DNA of 64,000 nt from an uncultured Lactobacillus sp. (GTDB taxonomy: Bacteria > Bacillota > Bacilli > Lactobacillales > Lactobacillaceae), in contig NZ_CANBCQ010000001.1 of the NCBI RefSeq assembly GCF_947367125.1, positions 62,001-126,000 on the forward strand, given 5' to 3'. Made by a program: the position numbers and the translations under genes. Below the pieces are notes generated by a model. The model was not told the origin of the DNA and did no database searches. It was given only the letters and a program-made list of their open reading frames with translations. This document shows, in pieces, positions 1 to 7,404 of the stretch; within the stretch, counting starts at the first letter, position 1; each line of letters opens with the position of its first letter.

Positions 1-257
1 GTGACATCGCTAATGGGACTACTAAAATTGTGCCTGCTTTGAAACCACAATATTACAACATTATAGCCGGTAACTGTGATCTAGTTATTAGAACTCAAAA
101 GTTAGGTCCGAACACCTATTACAGAAGCGCTGAAGAAAAACGGAGTAATTATACTCCAGAAGATATAACCGATTCGACAATTAGGCAGTTACTTGAATCT
201 TGCCACGGTATGTTCCCACCACAAACTAAGAATGAAGAAAAGAAGGAGACTAAATAA
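1..257 (+). CDS. 3' end of a phage replication-module protein (partial)
   Basis: The frame is open from the left edge to a stop at 255-257, giving the last 84 or so residues of a longer protein whose start is outside the window. The visible part contains an Arg/Lys-rich segment (IRTQKLGPNTYYRSAEEKR) and a charged tail. It sits directly upstream of the DUF669 gene. In related Lactobacillus phages that place is often taken by a RecA-like or AAA NTP-binding protein, so that is the best guess, but no catalytic motif lies in the fragment. Function is inferred from position only. Confidence 0.55.
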   Translation, partial: DIANGTTKIVPALKPQYYNIIAGNCDLVIRTQKLGPNTYYRSAEEKRSNYTPEDITDSTIRQLLESCHGMFPPQTKNEEKKETK

Positions 258-259
258 TT

Positions 260-850
260 ATGAGTATGACAGACATTTTAAAGAATTTAAACAACGGTGA
301 TTTTGACCCAAACAAGGGAAAGGTTGAAGAAAACAACGCTATTCCTGATGGAACTTATAACGTTTCAATGAGTTCAGTAACTCATGGAGTTTGGAAAAAT
401 TCAAATACAGACTATATCCGTTTTGATATGACTATTCTTGATGGTAAAGAAGCTGGTCGAATTGAATTTATCACTCCAACACTTGCGCAAAAAACATCTA
501 AGGGTAAACCTATGCCTGATTTTGTTTTAAGCCGCTCAATTCAAACAATTAAGATTATTGGAGCGATGGTTGGTTATGCTGTGCCAGATGATCCATTCAT
601 TACTGCAATGACTAATGAAACTGAAGCATATGAAGAACTAAAAAATGGTTTTCTTCCTTACGTTGGTAAGACTCTTCAATTGACGATTAAGAGCAGTCCT
701 AACAAGAAAGATCCAGATAGACCATACCGTAATTATGATTTTGCTAAGTTAGAACAACCTAAGATTGCTGCGGTTGATGCTAAAGATGATCCATTTGCGG
801 CTGCTAAGGATCCTGAAGAAATTACTGATAAAGATTTACCATTCGATTAA
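260..850 (+). CDS. DUF669 phage replication protein
   Basis: A 196-residue protein that looks like the DUF669 family, found in phage replication and recombination modules and thought to act as an accessory or single-strand-binding-type factor. The N-terminal half has the family pattern of a short helix, then a P-D-G-T-Y strand (IPDGTYNVSM) and the segment YIRFDMTILDGKEAGR. The last 30 residues are very acidic and end in DLPFD, like the acidic tips of SSB-type proteins that dock partners. An AGAAGGAGA ribosome site (239-247) precedes the start. It lies between the partial upstream gene and the primase, as expected for a replication operon. Confidence 0.8.
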   Translation: MSMTDILKNLNNGDFDPNKGKVEENNAIPDGTYNVSMSSVTHGVWKNSNTDYIRFDMTILDGKEAGRIEFITPTLAQKTSKGKPMPDFVLSRSIQTIKIIGAMVGYAVPDDPFITAMTNETEAYEELKNGFLPYVGKTLQLTIKSSPNKKDPDRPYRNYDFAKLEQPKIAAVDAKDDPFAAAKDPEEITDKDLPFD

Positions 851-867
851 AGAAAAGAGTGTTAACT

Positions 868-1170
868 ATGAACATCAAATATCTAAAAACAGAAGTTTTA
901 GCCGTTTTAGGCTCTAAAGTTTACCCATTATATGTAACAGCAGATGTTGATGAAATTACTGATGACTTGCAATTTTCTCATAGAGAAGACTTCTTAACTT
1001 TTGAAACTGCAATTAAGAAAAGCCATGGTCAAGGTCTCTGGTATCCAGGCTGTGGTGAAGAACCGTTTTGGAGTAACTGGACTGTTAAAAAGAATGCTAT
1101 TAAGTCATATGTGAGCTTACCAGAGCCTAAGGTAAGCGTTGATTATGGCTATGATCCAGAGAGGTTTTAA
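868..1170 (+). CDS. Hypothetical phage replication-module protein
   Basis: A 100-residue protein of unknown function between DUF669 and the primase. A GTG nine bases upstream (859) would extend it by three residues, but the ATG at 868 has the better-placed purine-rich site (AAAGAG). It has no membrane segment or clear catalytic motif. A W-Y-P-G-C-G-E-E-P-F-W patch in the middle is distinctive. It ends two bases before the next gene, so it is co-translated with the replication genes. Confidence 0.65.
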   Translation: MNIKYLKTEVLAVLGSKVYPLYVTADVDEITDDLQFSHREDFLTFETAIKKSHGQGLWYPGCGEEPFWSNWTVKKNAIKSYVSLPEPKVSVDYGYDPERF

Positions 1171-1172
1171 AA

Positions 1173-1973
1173 ATGCATCCAAATTTAGTAAATTACGCGC
1201 TTAACTATGCTAGTCACGGTTTTTCAGTAATTCCGATTGGCACAGATAAGCGCCCGTTAATCAAGTTTGCGGATAAGCCGCCCTTGACGGGCGATGAAAT
1301 CAAAAGAATATGGCAAAAATATCCGACAGCTAACATCGCTTTGAAAACAGATAAATTCTTTGTGATTGATGTAGACCGACATGAAGGTGATGGCATGGAG
1401 TCAATCAAGGCTTTAAATCACGATGAATGGTTTAAAGATACACTTATGGAGCGCACCGCACATGATGGTTTTCACTTTTTCTTTACTAAGCCTAAAAATG
1501 TTGCAGTTCAACAAAATATTGGTTTCTTACCTAATGTGGACTTGAAAGCCCACGAAAATAATTATGTTGTTGTTGCTCCATCTGTACTAGGTGATAAATC
1601 TTATCAATGGCTTAACAGCGAGCCAATGAAAGAACCGCCTAAAAAATTACTTGAATTAATTCTTGAAAAGCAAAAAGAAACCATACCTGTTGATGATGAT
1701 TTAAAGGGTGCTTACATTGCTAAAGATAAAACAGCTACAGCACAATTATTTGAAAAAATTATTAATGGTTTAGGTGAAACCGGTGGAAGAAATAATGCTT
1801 TAGCTAGCTTTATGGGTGGCTTATTATTCCGTGGTGTTGATCCTAACAAAGCTTATCAATTAGCTGTTATTGCAAATAACAATACTAAAGACAAGTTAAG
1901 CGATGATGAAGTTTATAAGACATGCGAAAGCATGTTAGACAAAGAATTGAGGCGAAGAAATATAGATGACTAA
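1173..1973 (+). CDS. Bifunctional primase/polymerase N-terminal-type protein (prim-pol)
   Basis: A 266-residue prim-pol that would make primers for phage replication. Visible family marks are the N-terminal GFSVIPIGTDKRPLIKFA segment, the acidic catalytic motif FFVIDVDRHEGDGMES (about residues 63-78) and a following GFHFFF motif (about 98-103). The C-terminal 70 residues (ETGGRNNALASFMGGLLFRG onward) match the PriCT-type helical domain that often links primase to helicase. The next gene, a VirE-like helicase, overlaps its end by eight bases, so primase and helicase are translationally coupled rather than fused. Confidence 0.9.
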   Translation: MHPNLVNYALNYASHGFSVIPIGTDKRPLIKFADKPPLTGDEIKRIWQKYPTANIALKTDKFFVIDVDRHEGDGMESIKALNHDEWFKDTLMERTAHDGFHFFFTKPKNVAVQQNIGFLPNVDLKAHENNYVVVAPSVLGDKSYQWLNSEPMKEPPKKLLELILEKQKETIPVDDDLKGAYIAKDKTATAQLFEKIINGLGETGGRNNALASFMGGLLFRGVDPNKAYQLAVIANNNTKDKLSDDEVYKTCESMLDKELRRRNIDD

Positions 1974-3279
1974 AATGAAAACTTTGCCAGCTGAAAAAGT
2001 TGATAAGGTGAATAAAGACAACAAAAAGCCAAAACTAAATTTTGATTTAACTGATAAAGATACAATCAAAACTACTAGTACCAAAAATGTTGCATTAATT
2101 TTACAGCATGATCCAAATTTAAAGGGAATCCTTAAATTTAATCGTTTTACTGATGAAATTGATGTGGTTAAGCCAGTAACTTTAGATTTGACTAAGCAAG
2201 GTATTCCTAAAATTGTGTTAAAAAAGGGCCAGCTTAATGATGGCATCGTAAATGATATTGTGCTTTATGTTTCGGTTAGCCCTGAATACAAAACGACATT
2301 TAAGCCGAACTTAGTTAGTCAAGTAATCGATTCTGTAGCACGGGCTAATTCATATAATCCGGTGATTGATTATTTTGAAAAATGTTTAGCTAAATGGGAC
2401 AAGAAACCACGGCTTGATGATTTTTTACAAAAATATCTTGGTGCTGATGAGTCTGAAGCTACTAAACTGACTGTAAGGTTATGGTTTATGGGGGCCGTGG
2501 CTAAGGGCTACAATCCGCTAACTAAATTTGATTATGTTCTTGATCTTGTTGGTGGTCAGGGGATTGGTAAAACAACACTTTTACGAGAAATTGCCCCTTG
2601 TGGTTTTTATACAGACCAGTTTAATTCATTCACTGATAAAGATGATAAGGCAGAACTAAAAAATGCTTTGATTGTTAATGATGATGAAATGACTGCTTCA
2701 AACCGCTCAAGCTTTGAAGTAGTTAAAAAATTCATTACTGAACAAGTTTTTAGATACCGTCCTTCATATGGTAAGTACATCATGACTTTTAATAAAGGTT
2801 TTGTGATGGCTCGTACTACTAATGAAGTACAGCACTTAAAGGACAAGTCTGGTGACAGACGATTTCTTTCAATCAAGTGCGATGAAAAACGTCAAAGAGT
2901 GCATCCTGTTGAAGGATTGAAGCAAGAAGAAATTGATCAAGTTTGGGGTGAAGCTGTTTATCTTTGGAAACACACTAAAGATCCGTTCAAGCTTTCACCT
3001 AAACAAGAAGCTATCTTAGCAGACAACCGGCAACAATTTTTAGCAACCTCTGAAGTTGAAGATGAAATTAAAGTTTTACTTGATGGACAATTCAAAGATA
3101 GAAAATTCATTTCTAATCAAGAAATGCGACAAGCTTTATTAATTGGACTTGGTAGAGAAGTCAAAAGCAAAGACATCAAGACTATGCGTTATGTAATGAG
3201 TCATATGGGTTTTGAAGTTGGTGCTAGTGGTTATGATCCAATTTCTAAGAAATCTTCAAGAGGATTCAAAAAAATGTGA
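1966..3279 (+). CDS. VirE-family phage replicative helicase/ATPase
   Basis: A 437-residue protein of the virulence-associated E (VirE) family, which works with prim-pol proteins as a superfamily-3-like helicase at phage origins. A Walker A loop is seen as GGQGIGKTT near residue 192, followed by the acidic IVNDDEM Walker B-like element and an arginine-containing DRRFLSIKC segment. The gene starts inside the primase gene; an alternative ATG is at 1975. Its last codons contain the first copies of the TGTGATG repeat that continues into the candidate origin downstream. Confidence 0.9.
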   Translation: MTKMKTLPAEKVDKVNKDNKKPKLNFDLTDKDTIKTTSTKNVALILQHDPNLKGILKFNRFTDEIDVVKPVTLDLTKQGIPKIVLKKGQLNDGIVNDIVLYVSVSPEYKTTFKPNLVSQVIDSVARANSYNPVIDYFEKCLAKWDKKPRLDDFLQKYLGADESEATKLTVRLWFMGAVAKGYNPLTKFDYVLDLVGGQGIGKTTLLREIAPCGFYTDQFNSFTDKDDKAELKNALIVNDDEMTASNRSSFEVVKKFITEQVFRYRPSYGKYIMTFNKGFVMARTTNEVQHLKDKSGDRRFLSIKCDEKRQRVHPVEGLKQEEIDQVWGEAVYLWKHTKDPFKLSPKQEAILADNRQQFLATSEVEDEIKVLLDGQFKDRKFISNQEMRQALLIGLGREVKSKDIKTMRYVMSHMGFEVGASGYDPISKKSSRGFKKM

Positions 3280-3506
3280 TGTTTGTGATGAAAGTGTGAT
3301 GCCCTTCAGCCTTACTCTCTCTAAGAGTTATATAAAATACATCACATATCACAGTAATAAATAAAATAAGTAAATAACTATTAATAATATATATAGTACC
3401 CGTGTATTATTAATAGTTTACAAAAGAGTGTGATGAGTGTGAGAAATGTTGAAGATGTTGCTATATCAACGTTTATTAACATCACGGTGACATCACATTC
3501 ATCACA
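3275..3506. other. Candidate phage replication origin: TGTGATG iterons around an AT-rich inverted repeat
   Basis: This non-coding stretch holds the heptamer TGTGATG at 3275, 3284, 3295 and 3429 and its complement CATCAC(A/G) at 3340, 3480, 3491 and 3500, with near copies at 3347 and 3438. In the middle is a perfect 14-bp inverted repeat, AACTATTAATAATA (3376-3389) and TATTATTAATAGTT (3405-3418), in a very AT-rich block. Iterons plus an AT-rich unwinding element directly after primase and helicase is the layout of theta-type phage origins. The pattern is seen; the function is inferred. Confidence 0.65.
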
Positions 3507-3521
3507 GTATGGAGGTAAAAA

Positions 3522-3737
3522 ATGAATTTCGAAATTAAATTAATTGATGGCAGTAGCTATATAACATTTTTATCTAAGGAAGATATCCAAAAAGATCAAA
3601 GTGCTATTGAAACATTTTTTAGTATTTATAGTAGAGTTAATGGCATTTATTTTTTAACAACGGGAGGTTATGAAATGTTCGTTCCATTTACTAGCATTGC
3701 TTCAATACGATGCTTAGAAAAGTATAAGGAGTATTAG
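3522..3737 (+). CDS. Hypothetical small phage protein
   Basis: A 71-residue protein with a GGAGG ribosome site (3511-3515) seven bases ahead of its ATG. It starts with FEIKLIDGSSYITFLSKEDI and ends with a VPFTSIASIRCLEKY strand-like segment, resembling the small mostly-beta proteins common in phage early regions. No family was recognised. It is the first gene after the candidate origin. Confidence 0.65.
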   Translation: MNFEIKLIDGSSYITFLSKEDIQKDQSAIETFFSIYSRVNGIYFLTTGGYEMFVPFTSIASIRCLEKYKEY

Positions 3738-3772
3738 TTTGTAATGAAACGCAGAATTAGAAAGAAAAAATT

Positions 3773-3931
3773 ATGAAAGTAATTTGTTTCTTAATTGTAC
3801 TGATTTCAGCACTAATATTTTTGAAAATTAACGCAAATAAAAAGTTATTACCACAATGTTTTTATACAACTTGGGTAATAACAATTCTAATTATTTTAGC
3901 CTGTTTTTATTGGCTTGTTCTAACCAAATAG
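3773..3931 (+). CDS. Small two-helix membrane protein
   Basis: An ORF of 52 codons starting MKVICFLIVLISALIFLKIN, with two hydrophobic segments (about residues 3-17 and 33-50) separated by a short basic loop. It would be an inner-membrane micropeptide. It overlaps the 3' end of the convergent reversed gene by 41 bases, and the ribosome site is only an A-rich AAGAAAAAA run. A ten-codon basic ORF (3744-3776) ends over its start and may couple its translation. Moderate support. Confidence 0.4.
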   Translation: MKVICFLIVLISALIFLKINANKKLLPQCFYTTWVITILIILACFYWLVLTK

Positions 3932-4346
3932 GTGCCTTGCGAGTAATTTTATCTGCTAATTCTCGTACTTGATCAACATCATTACCAGAAAAACCAGCGT
4001 TACTATCATTAACAATTTTAATAGCATCAATAACTATCTTTTGATCAGATGGATTCAATAATACTAGCAGTTTGGCTCCGGCTTTAGCAGTACTTTTCTT
4101 ATCATTTTCATTCAAGGTAATAGCCGCAGCATTTATTGAATAAATAAAATCACTAATGATATCAATTTGCTTTTCATATTGTTGAGTTAATTCAGATTCT
4201 TGCATTTGTTTAGATTTAAATTCTAAATCTTGCTTTTGCTTTCTTAATGCAAAATTATTATTTAACCAAGCTGTTAAAACGGGCGAAGCTAATGCACAAA
4301 TGGCAATAATAGCTGAAATTAATGCAGTAATAGTTGAAATATTCAT
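3891..4346 (-). CDS. Reversed single-pass membrane coiled-coil protein (possible moron)
   Basis: A 151-residue protein on the strand opposite to all surrounding phage genes. It begins with one membrane helix (about residues 6-28, TALISAIIAICALASPVLTA) followed by a charged, Gln/Lys/Glu-rich segment likely to be coiled coil. An AGGAGGTGATTC ribosome site lies just upstream. The site is flanked by the 7-bp inverted repeat AGAATCA/TGATTCT (4350-4380), which could be an operator or an mRNA hairpin. Reversed, self-contained genes in this region often act during lysogeny, for example in superinfection exclusion; that role is only inferred. Confidence 0.7.
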   Translation of the reverse strand: MNISTITALISAIIAICALASPVLTAWLNNNFALRKQKQDLEFKSKQMQESELTQQYEKQIDIISDFIYSINAAAITLNENDKKSTAKAGAKLLVLLNPSDQKIVIDAIKIVNDSNAGFSGNDVDQVRELADKITRKAPIWLEQANKNRLK

Positions 4347-4406
4347 TTAGAATCACCTCCTAATTTACGAGATGATTCTAGTTTAACAAACAGAAAGGAT
4401 AATTAA

Positions 4407-4685
4407 ATGGGCAATAATTTTAAAACATATACCGATAAACTAGCAGATATCTTGCAAGCTAAAAATCAAGCTTACGGTGATTCTTTCACTAAATCCTTAG
4501 ATGAAGATGGTTTGCTAGTCTTAAAAATTCGATTAGGTGATAAATTTAATCGAATTAGTTCACTAATTAAACGTGATGAACTTAAAGAAAATGATGAAAG
4601 CTTAGAAGATACGCTGTTAGATTTAGCAGGATACAGCATTTTAGGATTGAAATATCTTAAGGAGCATGAAAATGAAGGTAATTGA
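4407..4685 (+). CDS. DUF1599 (nucleotide-modification-associated domain 1) protein
   Basis: A 92-residue all-helical protein with the family features KNQAYGDSF (about residues 18-26), a middle IRLGDKFNRISSL helix and the terminal ED(T)LLDLAGYSILGLKYL helix. This small domain occurs in phages and is linked to nucleotide metabolism or base modification, with a MazG-like helical look. A specific substrate cannot be given. The ribosome site AAAGGA precedes the start, and the next gene overlaps its end. Confidence 0.75.
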   Translation: MGNNFKTYTDKLADILQAKNQAYGDSFTKSLDEDGLLVLKIRLGDKFNRISSLIKRDELKENDESLEDTLLDLAGYSILGLKYLKEHENEGN

Positions 4686-4959
4686 TAATAGAAAATATAT
4701 TGAAAATGATACATATAAAATCGGAGATGTTCTGCTTTGCAAAAATAGAAATTCAACAGGATTTAGTTTGTATATGCTTTCACATGCAACTAGTCTCAAT
4801 TATGTAGTTCCTGTGATTCTCCATAATCCAAATAATAATGCTATTTGGAGTTCTAGGACCTTTGATTCAGTTGAATCAGCAGTGAATGCTTTGAAATCAA
4901 TTTATACAACAGTTACTAAAGTTAATGCACATATTGTGATCGATGATTGGGAGGCATGA
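4672..4959 (+). CDS. Hypothetical phage protein
   Basis: A 95-residue protein of unknown function. Two ATGs are close (4666 and 4672). The TAAGGAG site at 4658-4664 is only one base from the first but seven from the second, so the second is chosen. It is a compact, mostly strand-forming sequence with no cysteines beyond one and no membrane helix. It overlaps its neighbours at both ends, so it is translated as part of the early accessory string. Confidence 0.6.
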   Translation: MKVIDNRKYIENDTYKIGDVLLCKNRNSTGFSLYMLSHATSLNYVVPVILHNPNNNAIWSSRTFDSVESAVNALKSIYTTVTKVNAHIVIDDWEA

Positions 4960-5171
4960 AAATAAATAACGAACAAGCAAGATGTCCATACTGCAGGGGC
5001 GTTAAAAGAATTCGTAATGATTTAGTTCATTACACTAAAAGAAGAATTATACAGATTAAGCATGGTAATCAGTTGTATGCTAAATTTATTTACCCTAATA
5101 GAGAAGATGAAGTAATGGCATATATAAGGTTTTGTCCTATGTGTGGTCGTAATTTAATGGAGGAAAAATAA
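4956..5171 (+). CDS. Small zinc-ribbon phage protein
   Basis: A 71-residue protein with two CxxC pairs, CPYC near the N-terminus and CPMC near the C-terminus, which together would bind one zinc ion. Between them is a basic region (HYTKRRIIQIKHG). This resembles small phage zinc ribbons, some of which alleviate host restriction, but no specific function is claimed. Its ATG overlaps the upstream stop (ATGA), and a GGGAGG site sits almost on top of it, so re-initiation is likely. Confidence 0.65.
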   Translation: MKINNEQARCPYCRGVKRIRNDLVHYTKRRIIQIKHGNQLYAKFIYPNREDEVMAYIRFCPMCGRNLMEEK

Positions 5172-5371
5172 TGCACGGTAAAATCATTTAATTTAAAGCA
5201 GAAATCGATAATTTCAAGGTTAAGAATGGCTTAGTAACTGTAAATTTAACAGCAGATACTAAGGATATTGTTTTAGATCAGTTAAGTGAAGTATCTTCAG
5301 GTCCTGTAATGGTAAACCTTGAAGCTAGTCAAACCGAACTAATTTCGGAGAATCAAAATGCTGATCATTAG
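5171..5371 (+). pseudogene. Small phage gene interrupted by an early stop
   Basis: The reading frame starts with ATG overlapping the upstream stop, runs six codons (MHGKII), meets TAA at 5189-5191, and then stays open in the same frame for 59 more codons (FKAEIDNFKVKNGLVTVNL and on). The continued open frame and coding-like composition suggest a once-intact protein of about 66 residues with a single nonsense change. The next gene starts inside its 3' end (5358), as in a normal overlapping pair. Function unknown. Confidence 0.6.
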
Positions 5372-5519
5372 TTGGTGGTTTATCGTTTTGATCGTGAATT
5401 GTTTGTTTTACGATTTAATCAAAAACGCTAAAGAAGATATGACACAAAGTTGGCTAAGTGTAGGCTTAACAATAATCGATTTTACTTTAATTCTAGTTTT
5501 ATTTTTGAAAGGTATTTAA
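5358..5519 (+). CDS. Small two-helix membrane protein
   Basis: A 53-residue ORF starting MLIISWWFIVLIVNCLF, with hydrophobic segments at about residues 2-17 and 34-51. GGAG (5347-5350) lies seven bases before the ATG. Short bitopic proteins of this kind are common in lactobacillus phage early regions; no function is known. It overlaps the 3' end of the broken gene before it. Confidence 0.5.
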   Translation: MLIISWWFIVLIVNCLFYDLIKNAKEDMTQSWLSVGLTIIDFTLILVLFLKGI

Positions 5520-5520
5520 C

Positions 5521-5712
5521 ATGAAATTACTTAGATATGAAGACCCTGAAACTTTAATTCATACTTATGGATTAGCTAACAATAAATTCTTTGAAGGCAA
5601 AGATTCAAAATATATTTTTGTTGTAAAAGAAAATGCTACTATTACTGATCTCTTGTATAAGAAACATGATATTGAACATTTAGGGATGCAATTCGATCGA
5701 GTGGTGATGTAA
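5521..5712 (+). CDS. Hypothetical phage protein
   Basis: A 63-residue soluble protein of unknown function, starting one base after the preceding stop with an AAAGGT ribosome site overlapping that gene. Its stop abuts the start of the VRR-NUC gene, suggesting coupled expression. No motifs were recognised. Confidence 0.55.
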   Translation: MKLLRYEDPETLIHTYGLANNKFFEGKDSKYIFVVKENATITDLLYKKHDIEHLGMQFDRVVM

Positions 5713-6054
5713 ATGGTTATATCGGAGCATGAAATTCAGAAGCAGATTATGGTGGCTCTATCTCAACATAAGTGTTCTGTATTTCGTACGAATGTTGGTA
5801 AAGTTCAAACAATTGATCATCGCTGGTTTGACACGGGCTTGCCTCAAGGATTCCCTGATTTAATGGGTTATCGCTGGGTTGATAATCAATTCTTTTGCAT
5901 TGAGGTTAAATCAAAAACAGGTAAACCGCGTCCTGATCAAATTAGATTTCATGAATTTCTTCAATCACATAACGTAATTCATGGTATTGCACGATCTGTT
6001 CAGGATGCACTAATGATAGTTGATGGTGGATTAGTAGGTTATGGTTATGAATAA
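5713..6054 (+). CDS. VRR-NUC domain nuclease
   Basis: A 113-residue stand-alone VRR-NUC protein, a PD-(D/E)XK-type nuclease fold found in phages and in FAN1. The catalytic layout is visible: an N-terminal Glu helix (SEHEIQKQIMVAL), G-F-P-D-L near residue 50, and I-E-V-K-S-K-T-G-K near residues 69-77, followed by PDQIRFHEFL. Such phage enzymes probably cut branched or recombination intermediates during replication or packaging. It is the first recognised enzyme after a run of small genes and overlaps the next gene by a few codons. Confidence 0.88.
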   Translation: MVISEHEIQKQIMVALSQHKCSVFRTNVGKVQTIDHRWFDTGLPQGFPDLMGYRWVDNQFFCIEVKSKTGKPRPDQIRFHEFLQSHNVIHGIARSVQDALMIVDGGLVGYGYE

Positions 6055-6580
6055 ATATCAAGAAATATTAACCTTATTAAATAATATCGAATCTAGATAC
6101 GGCTCTATTGTAAATTGCCCTGAAGATGATCCAGATTATTTAAGGATTCGTGAGTTTTATCCTTCAACAGGTCATGGCAGCAGTATTGATGATTTTGAAT
6201 ATCGAATCTATAAGCTTGCACATGAAGGTTACACGGCTAGTGAAATAGTAAGGCTAGTTAATGGTAATGATGGTGATATTTATAATTTCATCAAGCGACA
6301 TAGAGTGAGATTAAAAAAAGTTTTTAAGTATCAGATTACTACTCCAAGCGGTGAAAAATATTACGTAACTAATTTGGTTCAATTTATTAAATCTTATTTT
6401 AAATATCCGCCTTATCAAAGTAATAGACTACAGTATCTTAAAACGCACGGATTTAAGGTCTCTCAAGGCAAGTATCACTGGAAATTTATCCGCAATGGTT
6501 CTTATTACTTGCCACCTTACTTAGATAAACCAGCTGTTAAAAATGGCATAAATTCTTACATTTATGAGGAGGATTGTTAA
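6047..6580 (+). CDS. Phage protein with a helix-turn-helix-like segment
   Basis: A protein of about 177 residues. ATGs at 6041 and 6047 are both possible; the second is slightly better spaced from AGGT. Around residues 64-90 the run IYKLAHEGYTASEIVRLV followed by a second helix resembles a resolvase-type helix-turn-helix, so DNA binding is plausible. The C-terminal half is aromatic and basic (KYYVTNLVQFIKSYFKYPPY) with no recognised fold. It precedes the late regulator, which hints at a regulatory role, but that is inference. Confidence 0.6.
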   Translation: MNKYQEILTLLNNIESRYGSIVNCPEDDPDYLRIREFYPSTGHGSSIDDFEYRIYKLAHEGYTASEIVRLVNGNDGDIYNFIKRHRVRLKKVFKYQITTPSGEKYYVTNLVQFIKSYFKYPPYQSNRLQYLKTHGFKVSQGKYHWKFIRNGSYYLPPYLDKPAVKNGINSYIYEEDC

Positions 6581-6694
6581 TGGAATTGTTAGTAGATGCA
6601 TTTACTTATGATCGATTTGTCGAATACTGTAAAGATAAAGGCGTTCCGGTATCAATTGCCGCAACTGAAGCACTAAGAAAATTTATGGAGTGAT
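6581..6694 (+). CDS. 37-residue phage micropeptide
   Basis: A short ORF (MELLVDAFTYDRFVEYCKDK and on) with one of the strongest ribosome sites in the region, GAGGAGG at 6565-6571, well placed before the ATG. It is soluble and acidic-amphipathic. Its 3' end contains the GGAG used by the next gene's GTG start, so the two are probably coupled. Function unknown. Confidence 0.55.
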
Positions 6695-6697
6695 TAT

Positions 6698-7138
6698 GTG
6701 GAGTTAGTACCTAAAGTTGATGCTGTTCAAACCTATAAAAACGTGAGTAACTTCTTTAAAGATGATTTAGAAAAAATAGTTCTTATGGGTGGTAGTCGAA
6801 TGGTTGATTTATCGTCACCTAGTTTTGAAGAAAATTATGGCTCAAGTGAAGCTAATAGCATTGAAACTAAGTTAATCAATGGTTTAGATGCACAGAACGT
6901 TGTTAAATCTGTTCATGATGCCTTATATCATGGCGTAGATCCTGTTTCTCAAAGAATATTAATAGGCCTATACATTAAGCGTCAAAGATGGGTTGACATT
7001 CAGCCGCTAGTTTACAGAGAACATACATCGTTTGCTACTTACAGAAAAAGAGCATTACTTACTTTTGCCTATTCTTTTGAAGGATGGCAGATAAAAAATC
7101 ATTGTGACAAAGTTATAAGATTACTAGCGTACACTTGA
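6698..7138 (+). CDS. ArpU/RinA-like phage late-gene transcriptional regulator
   Basis: A 146-residue protein with the size, position and C-terminal pattern of the ArpU family: a DPVSQRILIGLYIKRQRWVDIQ helix pair followed by YREHTSFATYRKRALLTFAYSF. These proteins activate phage late (packaging and structural) transcription in Gram-positive phages. Its GTG start is chosen because the overlapping ATG leads straight into a stop, and GGAG lies seven bases upstream. The palindromes directly after the gene and the following structural genes fit a regulator acting on the adjacent late promoter. Confidence 0.8.
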   Translation: MELVPKVDAVQTYKNVSNFFKDDLEKIVLMGGSRMVDLSSPSFEENYGSSEANSIETKLINGLDAQNVVKSVHDALYHGVDPVSQRILIGLYIKRQRWVDIQPLVYREHTSFATYRKRALLTFAYSFEGWQIKNHCDKVIRLLAYT

Positions 7139-7153
7139 CGGAACTTGAACGAA

Positions 7154-7188
7154 CGTACAGTGTACGGATTAAGTACGTACTCTGTACG
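7154..7188. promoter_or_regulatory. Paired CGTAC-N3-GTACG palindromes, candidate late-activator sites
   Basis: Two 13-bp palindromes with the same arms, CGTAC-agt-GTACG (7154-7166) and CGTAC-tct-GTACG (7176-7188), have centres 22 bp apart, two helical turns. A half-conserved third copy (CGTAC-act-TGACG, 7128-7140) overlaps the end of the ArpU-like gene. Spacing and position upstream of a -10-like element suggest binding sites for the protein encoded immediately upstream. Confidence 0.6.
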
Positions 7189-7202
7189 GAGTGAAATCAC
7201 GT

Positions 7203-7212
7203 TAATATAGTA
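7203..7212 (+). promoter_or_regulatory. Candidate late promoter -10 region
   Basis: TAATAT (7203-7208) and the overlapping TATAGT (7207-7212) lie 15-24 bp after the second palindrome. No good -35 hexamer is present; the palindrome occupies that place, which is typical of an activator-dependent promoter. A perfect TTAAGAA/TTCTTAA hairpin (7224-7241) would lie near the 5' end of the transcript. Start site not determined. Confidence 0.45.
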
Positions 7213-7253
7213 TTGTCGAAAAATTAAGAAATACTTCTTAAGACAAAACAACA

Positions 7254-7347
7254 GGCTGATCTCGTGTGAGAATTTTAAACTTATTCGTTTTTTCTTTTGA
7301 CATCTGATCTGCAGTACACGCAGGCGGGTTGAAGTCCCGCATCAGCC
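7254..7347 (+). other. tRNA-like element 1
   Basis: A 7-bp acceptor-like helix, GGCTGAT (7254-7260) with ATCAGCC (7341-7347), closes on a T-arm GCGGG-TTGAAGT-CCCGC (7324-7340). A 4-bp CTGC/GCAG hairpin (7309-7323) sits just before the T stem, where a long variable arm would be. The remaining 48 bases do not form normal D and anticodon arms. T54, A58 and T60 of the T loop are kept. No CCA is encoded. Confidence 0.5.
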
Positions 7348-7404
7348 GTAGTGACGTTAGCAAGCGTCGTTAAATAAATTGCACCTTCGTTTAAATTTAT
7401 AGGA

